Shown piece after piece: positions 23,238-35,800 of a stretch of DNA of 64,000 nucleotides (within the stretch, counting starts at the first letter, position 1; every line of letters begins with the position of its first letter). The stretch covers positions 59,291,872 to 59,355,871 of the forward strand of contig CM046301.1 in the NCBI GenBank assembly GCA_025267735.1, in the 5' to 3' direction. Made by a program: the position numbers and the translations under genes. Under the pieces are notes generated by a model, which was not told the origin of the DNA, did no database searches, and saw only the letters and a program-made list of their open reading frames with translations. The stretch is from Mactra quadrangularis (Eukaryota; Mollusca; Bivalvia; Venerida; Mactridae).

Positions 23238-23406
23238 TTATTTCGCCAAACTGCTTGAATAAAGAGCGTATTCAGATGTCGAATAAATCGCAAACCCGGA
23301 TATTGTGTGTTTTTTTGTGTGAATAACAGTTATGTCCTTTTCTATGGCTGCAATACTCTATAGAACATTTTTTTAAAGTGATGAAAAGTGGTAAACGTTT
23401 CTAAAG
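23238..23406 (+). promoter_or_regulatory. 5' flank/5' UTR of copy B, shared with copy A
   Basis: TTTCGCCAAACTGCTTGAAT and CAAACCCGGATATTGTGTG match 234-305 upstream of copy A. This places the upstream end of the tandem duplication beyond the start codon, so the promoter was probably duplicated too. No TATA box is called. Confidence 0.45.
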
Positions 23407-23843
23407 ATGGGAAACATTTCTATGCGGAGCAAGTCATGTCGACTTTTAGTCGGGTTCTTTTGTTTTTGTTTTATAATTTATTCGCTGATCGGTTTTCCGT
23501 ATACCTGTCTAAAAGGTGGTCAGGAAACACTTCCAATGAAGGGGAATATTAATGGAATACAATTGCCTATACCGAGAAGTGATTCCGGGAACCAATTGAC
23601 TATACCGAGAAGTGATACGGGGAAACAATACGCTTCATCAATTAGTGTGACGTCATACGGACCGGGTACCAAACAAATTCTTATAAACACTTACATGCGG
23701 TCAGGATCGACATTTCTTGGAAAAATTCTGGGGCATCGCGATGATGTTTTTTATTTTTACGAACCGCTGCATAAACTGTGGACGTATTTTTACACGAATG
23801 GTTCCAAGCTATGTAACTACATGAAGCCAAGCTGCGTTGATGC
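23407..23843 (+). CDS. Sulfotransferase copy B, exon 1
   Basis: Encodes 145 residues plus two bases of an Ala codon, with donor GTAAGT at 23844. Anchor, short stem and the 5'-PSB loop RSGSTF are present. Confidence 0.88.
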
Positions 23844-26800
23844 GTAAGTAATTAAATCATTGTCGAAAAGTAATTAAATTATTGTCGAAAAGTAATTAAA
23901 TTATTGTCGAAAAGAAATTAATTTATTGTCGAAAAGAAATTAATTCATTGTCGAAAGGAACTGAAATTGAAATGACAATCTGTTGAAATTGTTTAAAATT
24001 ATATTAATATAGCTCGATTGTGAAACAAGTTCTTACATTTAATATTAATCACTTACGAGTCCGCTTCCTGGTCCCCAGTACTGAGCTAGTAATATAAAGT
24101 TTCTTTAAGAAAGAAACAACGGGGAAAGGTTTTGGATAAGATTCGAACCACTACGGAGCTGTCTATCCAATTATTACCGCACTAATGTTGTTATCGATCG
24201 GCCACGCCGACAGTTTTGTTATTTTCGTTTGAAATCGAAACAAGGAAAAAATGAAGAACATTTTCAACTTAATTACCACTGAAAATGAGTCGCACTACTA
24301 ATGAAACTTTTTATTTATGAAGGGACCGAATTATGTCGTGTCAAAATTTTTATTTATACATATTTAAGCAAAAATGTTATCACTGAAATGCCAATAAAAC
24401 GTCAGGTAATTACGGAAGCCCTGGAGGGACATTTATTATTTATTTCTTATATTTTATTATTTATAACTTATAATTTATAACTTATAATTTATAACTTACT
24501 GGATGGGAGCCCGTGCAAGCACGGGCTTTAGGTAATGACAGTTCTCGAAACTGTTCCTCGAAACAGGCATGTTTAAAAGCCATATGAAACTTGATCATAA
24601 GAGATTGCAAAATATTTGTAGGGAGTTTGAAATCGATAATTGTGTAGTATCGGAGATATGATTTTGCAAGTATAAGTTTTATCTGGATTTGTCAAGTTCT
24701 AAAAGGACTGAACACTGTGAAAATGTAACATGGAGTTATGAAACTTGGTCACCCGAGCTTGTATTTTCATTTCAAAAGTGAATTCTCGATATTTAATCCC
24801 TTTCAACATGAAACCTGAAATAATTACATGAATAATATTGATCTGTCTAACAACTGTGTCCAATCATTACAGACCGTTGGGTCAGCGTATAGAAAACATC
24901 AGCTAGCTTCTCAGGGCTCACTGGTACATATTGAGCTTGCTTGTGAAAAAATGGACCGAGAATATGCTCTCCCATATTACACCGCTTCGTAGCTCCCTTT
25001 GAAGCGGTCAGCGTACCTTCGGTAGATAGCGAGACCAGACACGTATAAATTTTACCAATGTCTCTGATAGCTCTCAAGTGATACTTTGTGGTGCAGTAAT
25101 TTCTATAAGAATCTAATTATTGTAACTAACAATTTGTCACCGTTCTTGTGAATTGCGCAGACAGATGGCAGTATCTCTCGAAATTAAATGTGAAGTACGT
25201 GAAGTGTTTTATTCTGCATAATGTAAAATATAAGAATTGGGTGAGTATGCCGTTTATGGGTATTATTTCGAAAACAAAGAACGCATGCTTGGTGAATATT
25301 CAAAAAATGGCAAGAAGGTTGCACGTATTCTGGGTGATTCCCCATGATAATACAACAGTTACAGTCATAGAGGCATTACATTCGATTCAGTAAAGATCAG
25401 AAATGTTTTACTTTACGTCGAGAATCAAACTCGATTTTCCGGTTTGACGTCTCTATTTTTAGTTTTATCTAGAACTATTTTTAGACACAAAAAAACCCAC
25501 TATTTTTGTTGATTTTTGGCAGTTTTTGCAAATATCAAGAGGCTTTGTCAAAAAAGAATTGTCAACTTGATATGCCGGTATATAGGTGCTCCAGCGACAA
25601 ACAAAAGATTTATTCAAAGCTGCGCAGTTTCTTCCATAAAACAGGAAACTCGCAAATTTAGTAGTATAGATAGATTACTTATTATTTATTTGCATTATTC
25701 GAGAGTTTGCGCCTTTATGAACAACACGTATAGTTGTCCTTGGGTTAGTCAAAATAGGCACTTTACACCTTGTGTGCAGCATACCTCCAAAAGGATTTGA
25801 CCTAGAGTGATGAAACTTTATAGGAATGTTGGTCAGCATGTGTAGTTGTGCACCTGGAGTTTCGCGGTCGAAAGCACTTAGTAACGGCAGAGTTATTGCC
25901 CTTGACTTAGTAAAAATTGACACTTTACACCTCTTGTGCAGCGTACATCCAAAAGTATTTGACCCAGAGTCATGAAACTTTCTAGGAATGTTGGCCAGTA
26001 TGTGTAGGTGTGCACCTGGGGTTTCGCGTTTAGTAACGACATAGTCATTGCCCTTGACTTAGTCAAAATCTCTGTATCAACAGAGGTATTGCCTTTTACT
26101 TAGTTAAAATCAGAACTTTTCAGCTTGTGTGTATAGCATGGGTAGATAATCACCTAGGTTTTGTGTTGAATTCATATAGTACTGACAGGGTTGGGGCATC
26201 TGTTTCCCACGAACACATCTGGTTGGCATCCATTGCCATACGAATATATCACACGTGTGCTAAATCCCTACGAATTTGTCACACAAAGGGTTGCGATTTT
26301 ACCCCTTCGAATTCTTCACTTACATGAGCAACGAATATGTAACATGTGAGTGACAAATTCGTACGAATGGGGATTGCCCATCGCCAGTAGAGTACCCCTA
26401 TTGATTTTGGGGTCACAAGGTCAAGGTCACAGTGACCTTGACGGTCGAAACCTTGTCCGATCAATAACTTGTGAATGCATAGACCCAGGAACTCCAAACT
26501 TGGTGTGGAGATTGGCCATGGCCAATAGATGACCCCTATTGATTTTGGTGTCACCAGGTCAAAGGTCACAGTGACCTTGAAGGTCAAAACCTTGTTCATA
26601 CTGTCAAAGCGATCTTTGGGGGGCATACGTGTTTGACAAACACATCTTGTTTACATAATTTTGAGGGGTGTTTATATATATTTATAAGCACTGACCAATT
26701 AAAAGACCACGATTATACACCATAGCTTTCATTTTAACTTTAACGGGTATTTTGCCTTATTAACAGAAACCTGGTTTTCAGATGATAAAAAACATTTAAT

Positions 26801-29800
26801 CGATACCTCTGATTTAAACCAAAATGGGTACAGATTAACAGTATCAAATAGAAAAAATAAAGTTGGAGGGGGGATAGCTATAGCTAGTCGCATTGCTATA
26901 GATGTTAATAAAATTAAGAGCGGGAATACAAGAAGCTTTGAATATGGTATATGGAAATTAATTTTCAAAAATATTGCCCTTCATTGTATTGGAATTTATA
27001 GACCCCCAGCATTAGCCACTGTTTCTCAGTTTGTAGTAGACTTCAATCAATTTATTGAAGATTTAATTCCTAACTACTCTAACCTGTTAATTATGGGAGA
27101 CTTCAATTTACATCTTGAAGATAGATCCACGGCTGTGTCTGAATTTCTTCATTGTCTTCATTCCTTTGGTTTAGAACAGCATGTAAATTTTAAAACGCAT
27201 ATTGGTGGTAACATGTTAGATCTTGTACTTACTGAAGCAGTAAAATGTATACAGGTTAAGAAATGTGATCAGGGACCTTTTTTATCAGATCATCGTGTAG
27301 TTAAAGTACTAATAAATGTTGAAATAGAAAATATTGTGAGCAAATCTGTAAAATTCCGCAATCTTAAAAAAATCAACCATGAAAATTTTGCTTCTGATTT
27401 GAAAGACATTACTATTGAGTGTGAAGATGTTGATTCTTATGTAAATATTTTGGAGTCAAAGCTTCAAACTACTCTTGACAAACATGCTCCAGTAGTAGAA
27501 AAAACTAAAATTCAAAGAGCTCCAAAACCATGGTTTACTGATAATCTTGTCTTACTTAAAAGTTCAATGAGAAAACAAGAAAGATTATGGAGAAAATATG
27601 GAAAGCCTGATCAATTAGAAGCTTTCAAGGTTATGCGCAACCGTTATCATTACGAACTAAATGAAGAAAAGGGTCAAATCATTTAGTCAAAAAGTTCTTG
27701 ATGCTAAAGGTGATACAAAACAATTGTATAAATTTGTTGCTGAAATGACTGGAGTAAGATCTGAGAATCCAATGCCAAAAGGCGATTCTGATCACTCCAT
27801 AGCAGAAAATTTTGATGATTATTTCTTAAATAGAATTTCAAAAATTAGGGAATCCTTGTTACAATTTCCAACTTACTCATCGCAACAAAAGGATGTACAT
27901 AGTCTTGATCATTTTAAGGATTTTACAATAGAAGAGGTCAGAGATCTTATTAGTGACTTGAATACTAAATCATCTGAGTTAGACATATTGCCAACAAAGT
28001 TGCTAAAATGTTATCTACAAGAATTATTACCTCTAATTACTCATTTAATAAATATATCATTGAAACATGGTGTATTCCCTTCCAAGTGGAAAGAGGCAAT
28101 TGTTAAGCCTCTTCTTAAGAAGGTGGGTCTAGATCTGGAATATGCTAATTATAGGCCGGTTAGCAATTTGTCCTTCTTATCTAAGGTAATAGAAAAGGCT
28201 GCCTTAAATAGATTGAATGCTCATGTTGATAAGAATAATCTTCTTCCAAAAAATCAGTCTACATATTGACGTTTTCACTCATGTGAGTCAGCCCTCTTTA
28301 GATTAGTTAATGACCTACTGTGTGGTATGGAGAAATTAGAAGTAACTGCATTAATAGCTATTGATCTGAGTGCTGCATTTGACACTGTTGATCATGACAT
28401 TTTATTAGAAGTACTTAATAATCGATATGGACTACAAAATGGTACACTTCGCTGGATTGACTCATATCTTCGCCCACGGGCATGTCGAGTCAACGTCAAT
28501 ACTAGTTCATCATCTGTACGTTCATTAGATTGCAGTGTTCCACAAGGTAGTTGTTTGGGTCCGTGGCTATATCTTACTTATGCAGGAACCTTATTTGATG
28601 TCATACCATCTGATATATCAGTGCATGGTTTTGCTGATGATCACACTGCTAACAAAAGATTCTGTCCTAATTATCAGAATGAAGAAGCAAATGCCATTTC
28701 TGATCTCGAAGAATGTGCTCTAACAATAAATTCATGGATGAATGAAAATAAATTAAAAATGAACAACTCAAAGACTGAGTTTATCATGTTTGGAAGCAGA
28801 GCACAGTTGAAAAAATGCTTAACCCAGTCAATCAATATTGCTGGTGAAACTATAAAATCTGTGAAGACAATTCGCTATTTAGGGGCCTTTCTTGATGAAA
28901 ACTTAAGCTTTAAAGATCACATCAAAACAAAAAGTAGAACTGCCATGTTCAACTATTTACGTATCAAAAGTATTAGAAAATATTTAGATAAAGAAGCAAC
29001 AGAAACACTAGTCCTATCTTTGGTCATGTCCCACATTGATTACTGTAATCTAATCTTGTATGGAATCTCAAAATGTGATCTTAACAAATTTCAGCGAATC
29101 CAAAACATGTGTGCCAAACTAGTATTGAGGCTAAGAAAATCAGACAGTTCAAAGGATGCTTTGTACTCACTGCACTGGTTACCAGTCAAAGCAAGAATCA
29201 ACTTTAAAATATGTACTTTCATGTACAACTGTTTTTCTGGAACTGCACCTGCATACCTGACTGAAATTCTCCAAAAGCCTGTACAAAGCAGATCTGGTCT
29301 TAGATCTGCAAAATCCAAAGACCTGAATTTTTTGGTACCAATAAATAAGAAAAAACATTCAGTGACAGAAGCTTTAGTACAGTTGGTCCTATGCTATGGA
29401 ATAAGCTACCAGATGATATCAAATTATCACCTACTTTGGATGTATTCATAAAACGATTGAAAACTCATTATTTCTCTTCTTTCTATAATCTGTTCTAAAA
29501 CTGACATGACTTGTTAATGCCTCACCTTACAATTACGGTATACATACTAAGTGATTGAGTGAGTGCATTATGATGTGGGAATGAGGATTGCCTCGCTCTT
29601 AGTCATTTTATACCTTGTTTCATAAGACTGCAATGACAACCTAAATAAATTGTCCCTTAAAGGTGATGTTTCGACCCCTTTGGGGATGTATTAAGGGCCC
29701 TTTAAAGGTGATGTTTCGACACCTTTGGGGAAATGTCTGGTTAACAGTGGCGTTATGTTACACTGTTCAGGACATGTCCGGTTAACAGTAGCATCATGTT

Positions 29801-32800
29801 ATACTGTTCAGGACATCAATTTTCAATATAAAATAGATAGAAATAAATAAGAAATTAGTGATAAAATGTAAAATTAAGTCGAATCATGATCTGTAAAGGA
29901 TGTAGGTCCAAAAATATGAAATATAAAAGCTCAATAGAAAAAATAAAAAATAAACTTACACACTATATAACATCATATTTGATATTTCTTTTTATTTTTT
30001 TGTGTTATTGTATGTACATTATGTTTTTATGGTGGAGGGTTTTTACTTACATGTATTTATTTTTTATTACATTCTTGTGTAACGCCATTGAATATGTAAT
30101 ATAGAAATAGGCGTTTAATCAAATGAAAAAGTTTAAAGTATTATAAAATTTGTGGGGTACACATAATTAAGCCAAAGTATTTTATATACATCTGGGAATT
30201 AAAAAGCAACATGCCATTTATACATTTTATTTTTTAACAGAGTGAGAACAATAACATAACAACTCACTAACAACTGTTAACTAGTAAACATAAAATATAC
30301 ATCCTTAAACATTACAAGAAAATAAACACCATAAGCACCATAAAATATGAAAGTATTTTGCTACATGCAACCGCCAAGGTTTAATTTGTTGACGAATATG
30401 GCAATTTTTTCGAATTCCTTGTAAAAACTGTGTGTGTTGGGCCAGATGTCGGCTGATTGTTCATCGGAGAGAACGATGCCACTGTGTTTGTTGGGCCAGA
30501 TGCCGGCTGATTGTCCATCGGAGAGAACGATGCCACTGTGTGTGTTGGGCCAGATGTAAGCTGACTGCTTAACGATGATACTGTCACTGTCACCTTTTTA
30601 GATATAAGTGTGGTGCCACAAAGGGAATCTATTTCTACATGGTATGTTCCAGCTTCATTTGTGCGCAACAAACAATGATTTTGTCCACTATCCACTATGC
30701 AATTGTTCTTTAACCATCTATGCACACAGCCCTGGTTGTGATATATGCTACATACACCTAAGAGCAAAAAATCAGGATCATCTTCTTCAAAGCCATAGAT
30801 TAAGTCTGGACCAAGGACTGTGTCTGTATCTGTTGTGTGTGGAAGAACACATGCAAATGACATTACCCTGAATCCATAATCAAATATATTAAAATCAGAA
30901 TCCATTTCTGGTAGATTACACATTGAAAAACATGTGTTGTATGAGCTGCATGACAAGGTACTAGGTTTTTTATACTTGATATTTATAGTGCCCACTGGTT
31001 CATTATTGATCAAATATGATTTTTGTGGGTGTGACACAAATGTTTGTCCTTTAGATTCATTTTCATTATCCTGTGGTGTCTCCAACACTTTGGTTCTTAA
31101 ATAAAGATGACACAGTGATGGGTACAGCCCATTCGATGCCAGATACTCAGTGTAGGAACAAGGTTCACCATTTAAATTCGTAAACTGTGAGACCTCTTCA
31201 CCTCTGGAGTCAGTGAGTGTAACTGACATGGAATTTAGTTCACCAAAGTAACTTTTGCCATCCTTAAAAAACATTTTTTCCCTTGTTCAATGATTTGTTC
31301 AACAGTTATTTGTTGTTCAGCTTTACAGGTTATCGTTCTATTTCCTCCACCTTTTGCATTTGTTACTACACGGAATGCTTTTCTGTCGTAATGTTGCCAT
31401 CCGAGGTGAACTTTATATTCGGCTCGTCGACCACGCTCACGGCCACTTGTTACAAGGGGTTCCACACGTCCCTGAAAAAGGAGAAATGCAACCTTAAAAT
31501 CTGAACATGATGACATGTAAGCAAAAACAAAACCTATTATGCAAATAAAGATTGTCTGTTGACATGACTTGTGTAAACTAAAGGCATTTATCATCATACT
31601 TGCTTAGCTTCATTAATTACAATTTATAACTTATTAGTTATAACTTAATACTTATTTGTTATTACTTATTATTTATAACTTATTAATTATAACTTAATAC
31701 TTATTTGTTATTACTTATTATTTATAACTTATTAGTTATAACTTAATACTTATTAGTTATTACTTATTATTTATAACTTATTAGTTATAACTAAAAACTT
31801 ATTTGTTATTACTTATTATTTAATACTTATTATTTATTACTTAATAAATGCATATTAACTTGACAAAAAGGTATTCCCCAGACTAGAAATGCGCTATAAA
31901 ATTAACCAAGGGGAATAATCTAAGAACTGAACAGATGTACTGCACTCGGTAATGATGTGATAAACATTCATACACATGTACCAAGTTTCAAGTCAATATG
32001 ACTTAGAATGACAACATTATGTCACAGACAAGATTTGCACTATAAATTCAATCAAGGGGAATCATTCAAAAACTAAACAAGCTAGAGTTATGGTTCTTGT
32101 GCACTGCACTCCGTAATGATGTGATCAATATGCATACAATGTTTGTAAAGTTGGAATGATTTCATGAAATAATAAGACAATAATAGGCATTACATTGTAA
32201 TGCGACAAGAATTGCACTTTTAAAATCAATTAAGGAAAATAAATAAACAAGAGAACCCTTAGGGTCCTGTTTCGCTCACCTGATCATGAGTATTATTTGG
32301 TCAAGGCAAACATTCTTACTAAGTTTCATTAAAATTGGATAGAAACTGAAGATTTGACATGGTGCACTATTTTTTTACCCAAGTGACCTAGAAAAGAACT
32401 AGCCTAGATTTTGTCAAGATGAACATTCTGACCAAGAAAAGAACGTTACAAACCTTCTCGTCACTCATCTTCGTTCCGGTTGCCACCATCAAAGAAAGAG
32501 CGGGAAATATCATATATGGAATGTGAAATATAAGTTATAAATAATAAATAATAAGTTATAAATTATAAATTATAAGTTATAAGTATTAAATGATAAAATA
32601 TAAGAAATGAATAATAAATGTCCCTCCAGGGCTTCCGTGGGTAATAGAAATGTTTTGAGTTCATGATTTTCCATATAGTATAAGCTTCTGTAATGCTTCA
32701 CTTATATTTGTTATAACATGAATTCCTTTATGCTTCTCAATTAACAAGTTATTCGATTAGTGAATCGATACACATGAATCGTGGTTCAGATCGGATCGCC

Positions 32801-35800
32801 ACTTGCTCAACGATTCACAGCCCTAATATTGAAATTGCCCTTGGTTAACGTTCGTATTGATTATCTGAATATAGAACATATCTTGGCATATATTCATTAG
32901 TTTATTTTGTTTTATAAATTGTGATAACGATAACAAACAAAGATTGTCCCAAAATTAGTTTGACTATTACAATTTAAAAACAAGCATGAATGATTAAGTT
33001 GTTCAGAAGTCTTTATTATTTTTGGACACCTTTTGTACGTACATAATGTTGGATTCTGCAGTGTATTTAACTACTTGACCAATGGTCATGCGGATTTAAG
33101 TTAAGCTCCACCCACCTCATTATAGAATCTTAGCGAGTTTCAGATTAGTTAGAATACGATAGTATTCAAGAGTACATGTGAACCTCTTAAGATTAACAGA
33201 TTAAAGAAACTTTATTTGTGTGTTGTCCATTATTTTACCTTCAAGATATTCTTCCCATATTACACAGTAATTATACATATATTACAGATTCACTGGCCAG
33301 CTACCATAAAATATTATTGGACATTCATATTGGTTTGTTTTATTGATACATGTTGGTGTTTTCATTCGGAGCCCTTCCGCAATTCACTGAGAATAACCTC
33401 GGGCATATTAAGACGTCATTTTGGAACTACCCTTGCGTCACATGCCCAAACAAAATACTTTTGACCGGTGTTGCAGTAAACACATTTACGATCGTTTTGG
33501 CGATGTTAAATGTTTCGTTTTTAGTGTATAAATTTAAAATAACAAACTAAAATGAAATCGCTGAACAAAATATAGTTAAATATATAACATAGAGATATGT
33601 TTTACAAAACCTTGTGTATTCTACAAAAACTAGTTTGCACAACAGAAGCCTGTTTAATTACCCCGAACGTTCCGTAACGTTACTGGGTCGAAACAACTTA
33701 ACCCAAAGACAACTCAACCCAAGACTACTTAATTCCCAACTAACGGATTGAGTTGTCACAACTTAGAGTTGAGTTATCCACGGGTTAAGTTGTCTTCGGG
33801 TTGAGTTTTCCCGTATCCGTAACGTAAGCTAACAGTAGTTACTGAACACGCTGCTGTTATGCGCTTTGCCTCACGTATGAAATAAAAAATCAACATTCTT
33901 GACGGACTCCTCACTAATCCTTCCGAGAAATTTCATTTAATGACTGGTTGAGGTGTTCCAAATGGTGTTTGTTAAAACGTTTAAATAGACCAATACATGT
34001 ACATTCCATATGTAGGTCAATATACTGAAATAAACAGTATATGGTTTTATTTCATTAAACCACCATCCCATAAGTCAACTATGCTTGTAATGGTAGAATG
34101 CTTTACTTAATAGAGCGTTTGCATTGAACCTTGACTCCGACCAACACGAAAACTTTATAAAACTATACGACATTGATTTTGTACGGAGCCCCTAAAGTGG
34201 CATTTTGAAATACTTTTTTTATTTTCACAACTATTTCGTTTAAACGTAATATTGTTTCGTTTTTACGAAATAATTATTTCGTTTTTTTCGAAATACATGT
34301 AATGTTATTTCGTTTTTTCGAAATATTATTTCGTTTTTTCGAAATAATTATTTCGTTTAAACGTAATATTATTTCGATAAAACGAAATAATTATTTCGAA
34401 AAAACGTAATAATTATTTCGAAAAAACGTAATATTATTTCGTTAAATCGAAATAATATTTCGAATAAACGTAATAATATTTCGTAAAAACGAAATAATAT
34501 TACGTTTAAACGAAATAGTTGTGATAATAAAAAAAGTATTTCAAAATGTCACTTTAGGGGCTCCATAATTTTGCTTTGATATTCACACCTTTTTTCTAAC
34601 TTTACTTGTGATAGAACATGCGTGAAGTTTGATCGTACAGTTTAAAGTTAATTGGAAAATAAATCATCTCAGTGTCGGGGACTCATATTTAGCAAATATA
34701 TTTTTATTAACTGTTATATGGCTGTTCTGACCCATTTAACAAAATCCTCACTTCGCCTTCAAAATTTGCATTGCATGTCTATTGCGATAACATTTTTGTT
34801 TAAATGAGTATCAATCGAAATTTTGACACAAGATAGTTCGGTTCCTATTATATCAATCAGTCAGTACATAGCAAAATTTGTGCTTCTATATAGGGTTTAA
34901 AACTCAAGAGATTATCTAGGAAAAGCAATGTCGACATATAAACGGGAGCTTTAAGTCGCCAGGAAATTGATTCAAATTCATTTCTAAATCAACAAAGGCA
35001 CTTAAAATTATAAAGCATTATCGATATGGTAATATTATATCGTTACTTATAGTTGCCAAATTAAAAGTTAAAATTAACCATCCCTTACTTGATATTTAAC
35101 ATTGTCTCCACTAACTCAATTGTAATGTCATATATTTTCGCGACCAACGCTAGATCGCAACTTCATTAAAACATTTTCAAATCTGCGTGTGTAATCAATA
35201 TTATATGGGACACGTTAACTTTACTGTTCGCTAATGTCTTGTTTATTAAACTTCCGGTTCATTTTTGTAGCCAAGTGGTGTACTAAGTACGTAAATTAAA
35301 GAATTCATTTTGAGTGTAGCTCGTTTACGGTGGTCATTAGGCTTAATATATTTTTTTTCTAAAAATAGATTGCGATCTGGCGATTTCGGAGGTGACGAAA
35401 TTCGTACTCGAATTTCTGGTCGGAATCGCGAATATTCGAGTACTCGGATACTCGCAGCAGCCCTAAAATTTAATTATAATACTTGATTGTTTTACTCAAT
35501 GGAGAAGACGTCATACGCTGGCTAAACGGCGATTTCAAGCATAACTGTAAATAACTTAACATGTTCATCTATATTTCAGAGGAAATAAAGTTGAGAATGG
35601 TTTGGATTATTTATTAGATATTTATAACTGTACACTTCATGTTGATAAATTTAGACGTAGACTTCATACAGACGGTCATTCAGGTAAGAAAACAGTTCTT
35701 AGAAGGATTTTGTCATATTTGGCGTCAGATTGTCTTTTCTGTCATGCTTGACGATGAAATGTGATGCTCTTCGGTGAAAATATACTGTGAAAATATATAC

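Larger units (their letters stand above)
24411..32639. mobile_element. 8.2 kb TIR element with GGTAAT target duplication and a resident gene
   Basis: Ends are YACGGAAGCCCTGGAGGGAC and its inverse, continuing into ATTTATTATT and arrays of TTATAACTTATAATT. A perfect 6-bp duplication, GGTAAT, flanks it (24405-24410, 32640-32645). Inside are a minus-strand spliced gene starting 150 bp from the right end (32489 to 30381), a LINE (26718-29850), tandem repeats (25731-26640) and a TTATAACTTATTA array (31608-31860). I recognise no transposase. Six-bp duplications are known for Polinton/Maverick, Dada and IS3EU elements, but none is supported by a protein here. It is probably a large non-autonomous element or an undescribed DNA transposon type. 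Confidence 0.8.

Noticed and set aside
24847..25393. Possible cargo or transposase genes at the left of the 8.2 kb element
   Set aside because: Two frames of about 80 residues with no motif, no splice partner and no similarity I recognise.
29886..30104. Small hydrophobic protein downstream of the LINE
   Set aside because: AT-rich frame with an ill-defined start; hydrophobicity follows from T-rich codons.
31274..31279. Programmed -1 ribosomal frameshift
   Set aside because: The codon phase over the A6 tract does not fit the X XXY YYZ rule and the element is otherwise decayed.
31608..31860. CRISPR array
   Set aside because: The units are contiguous AT-rich tandem repeats without unique spacers, in a eukaryotic context.
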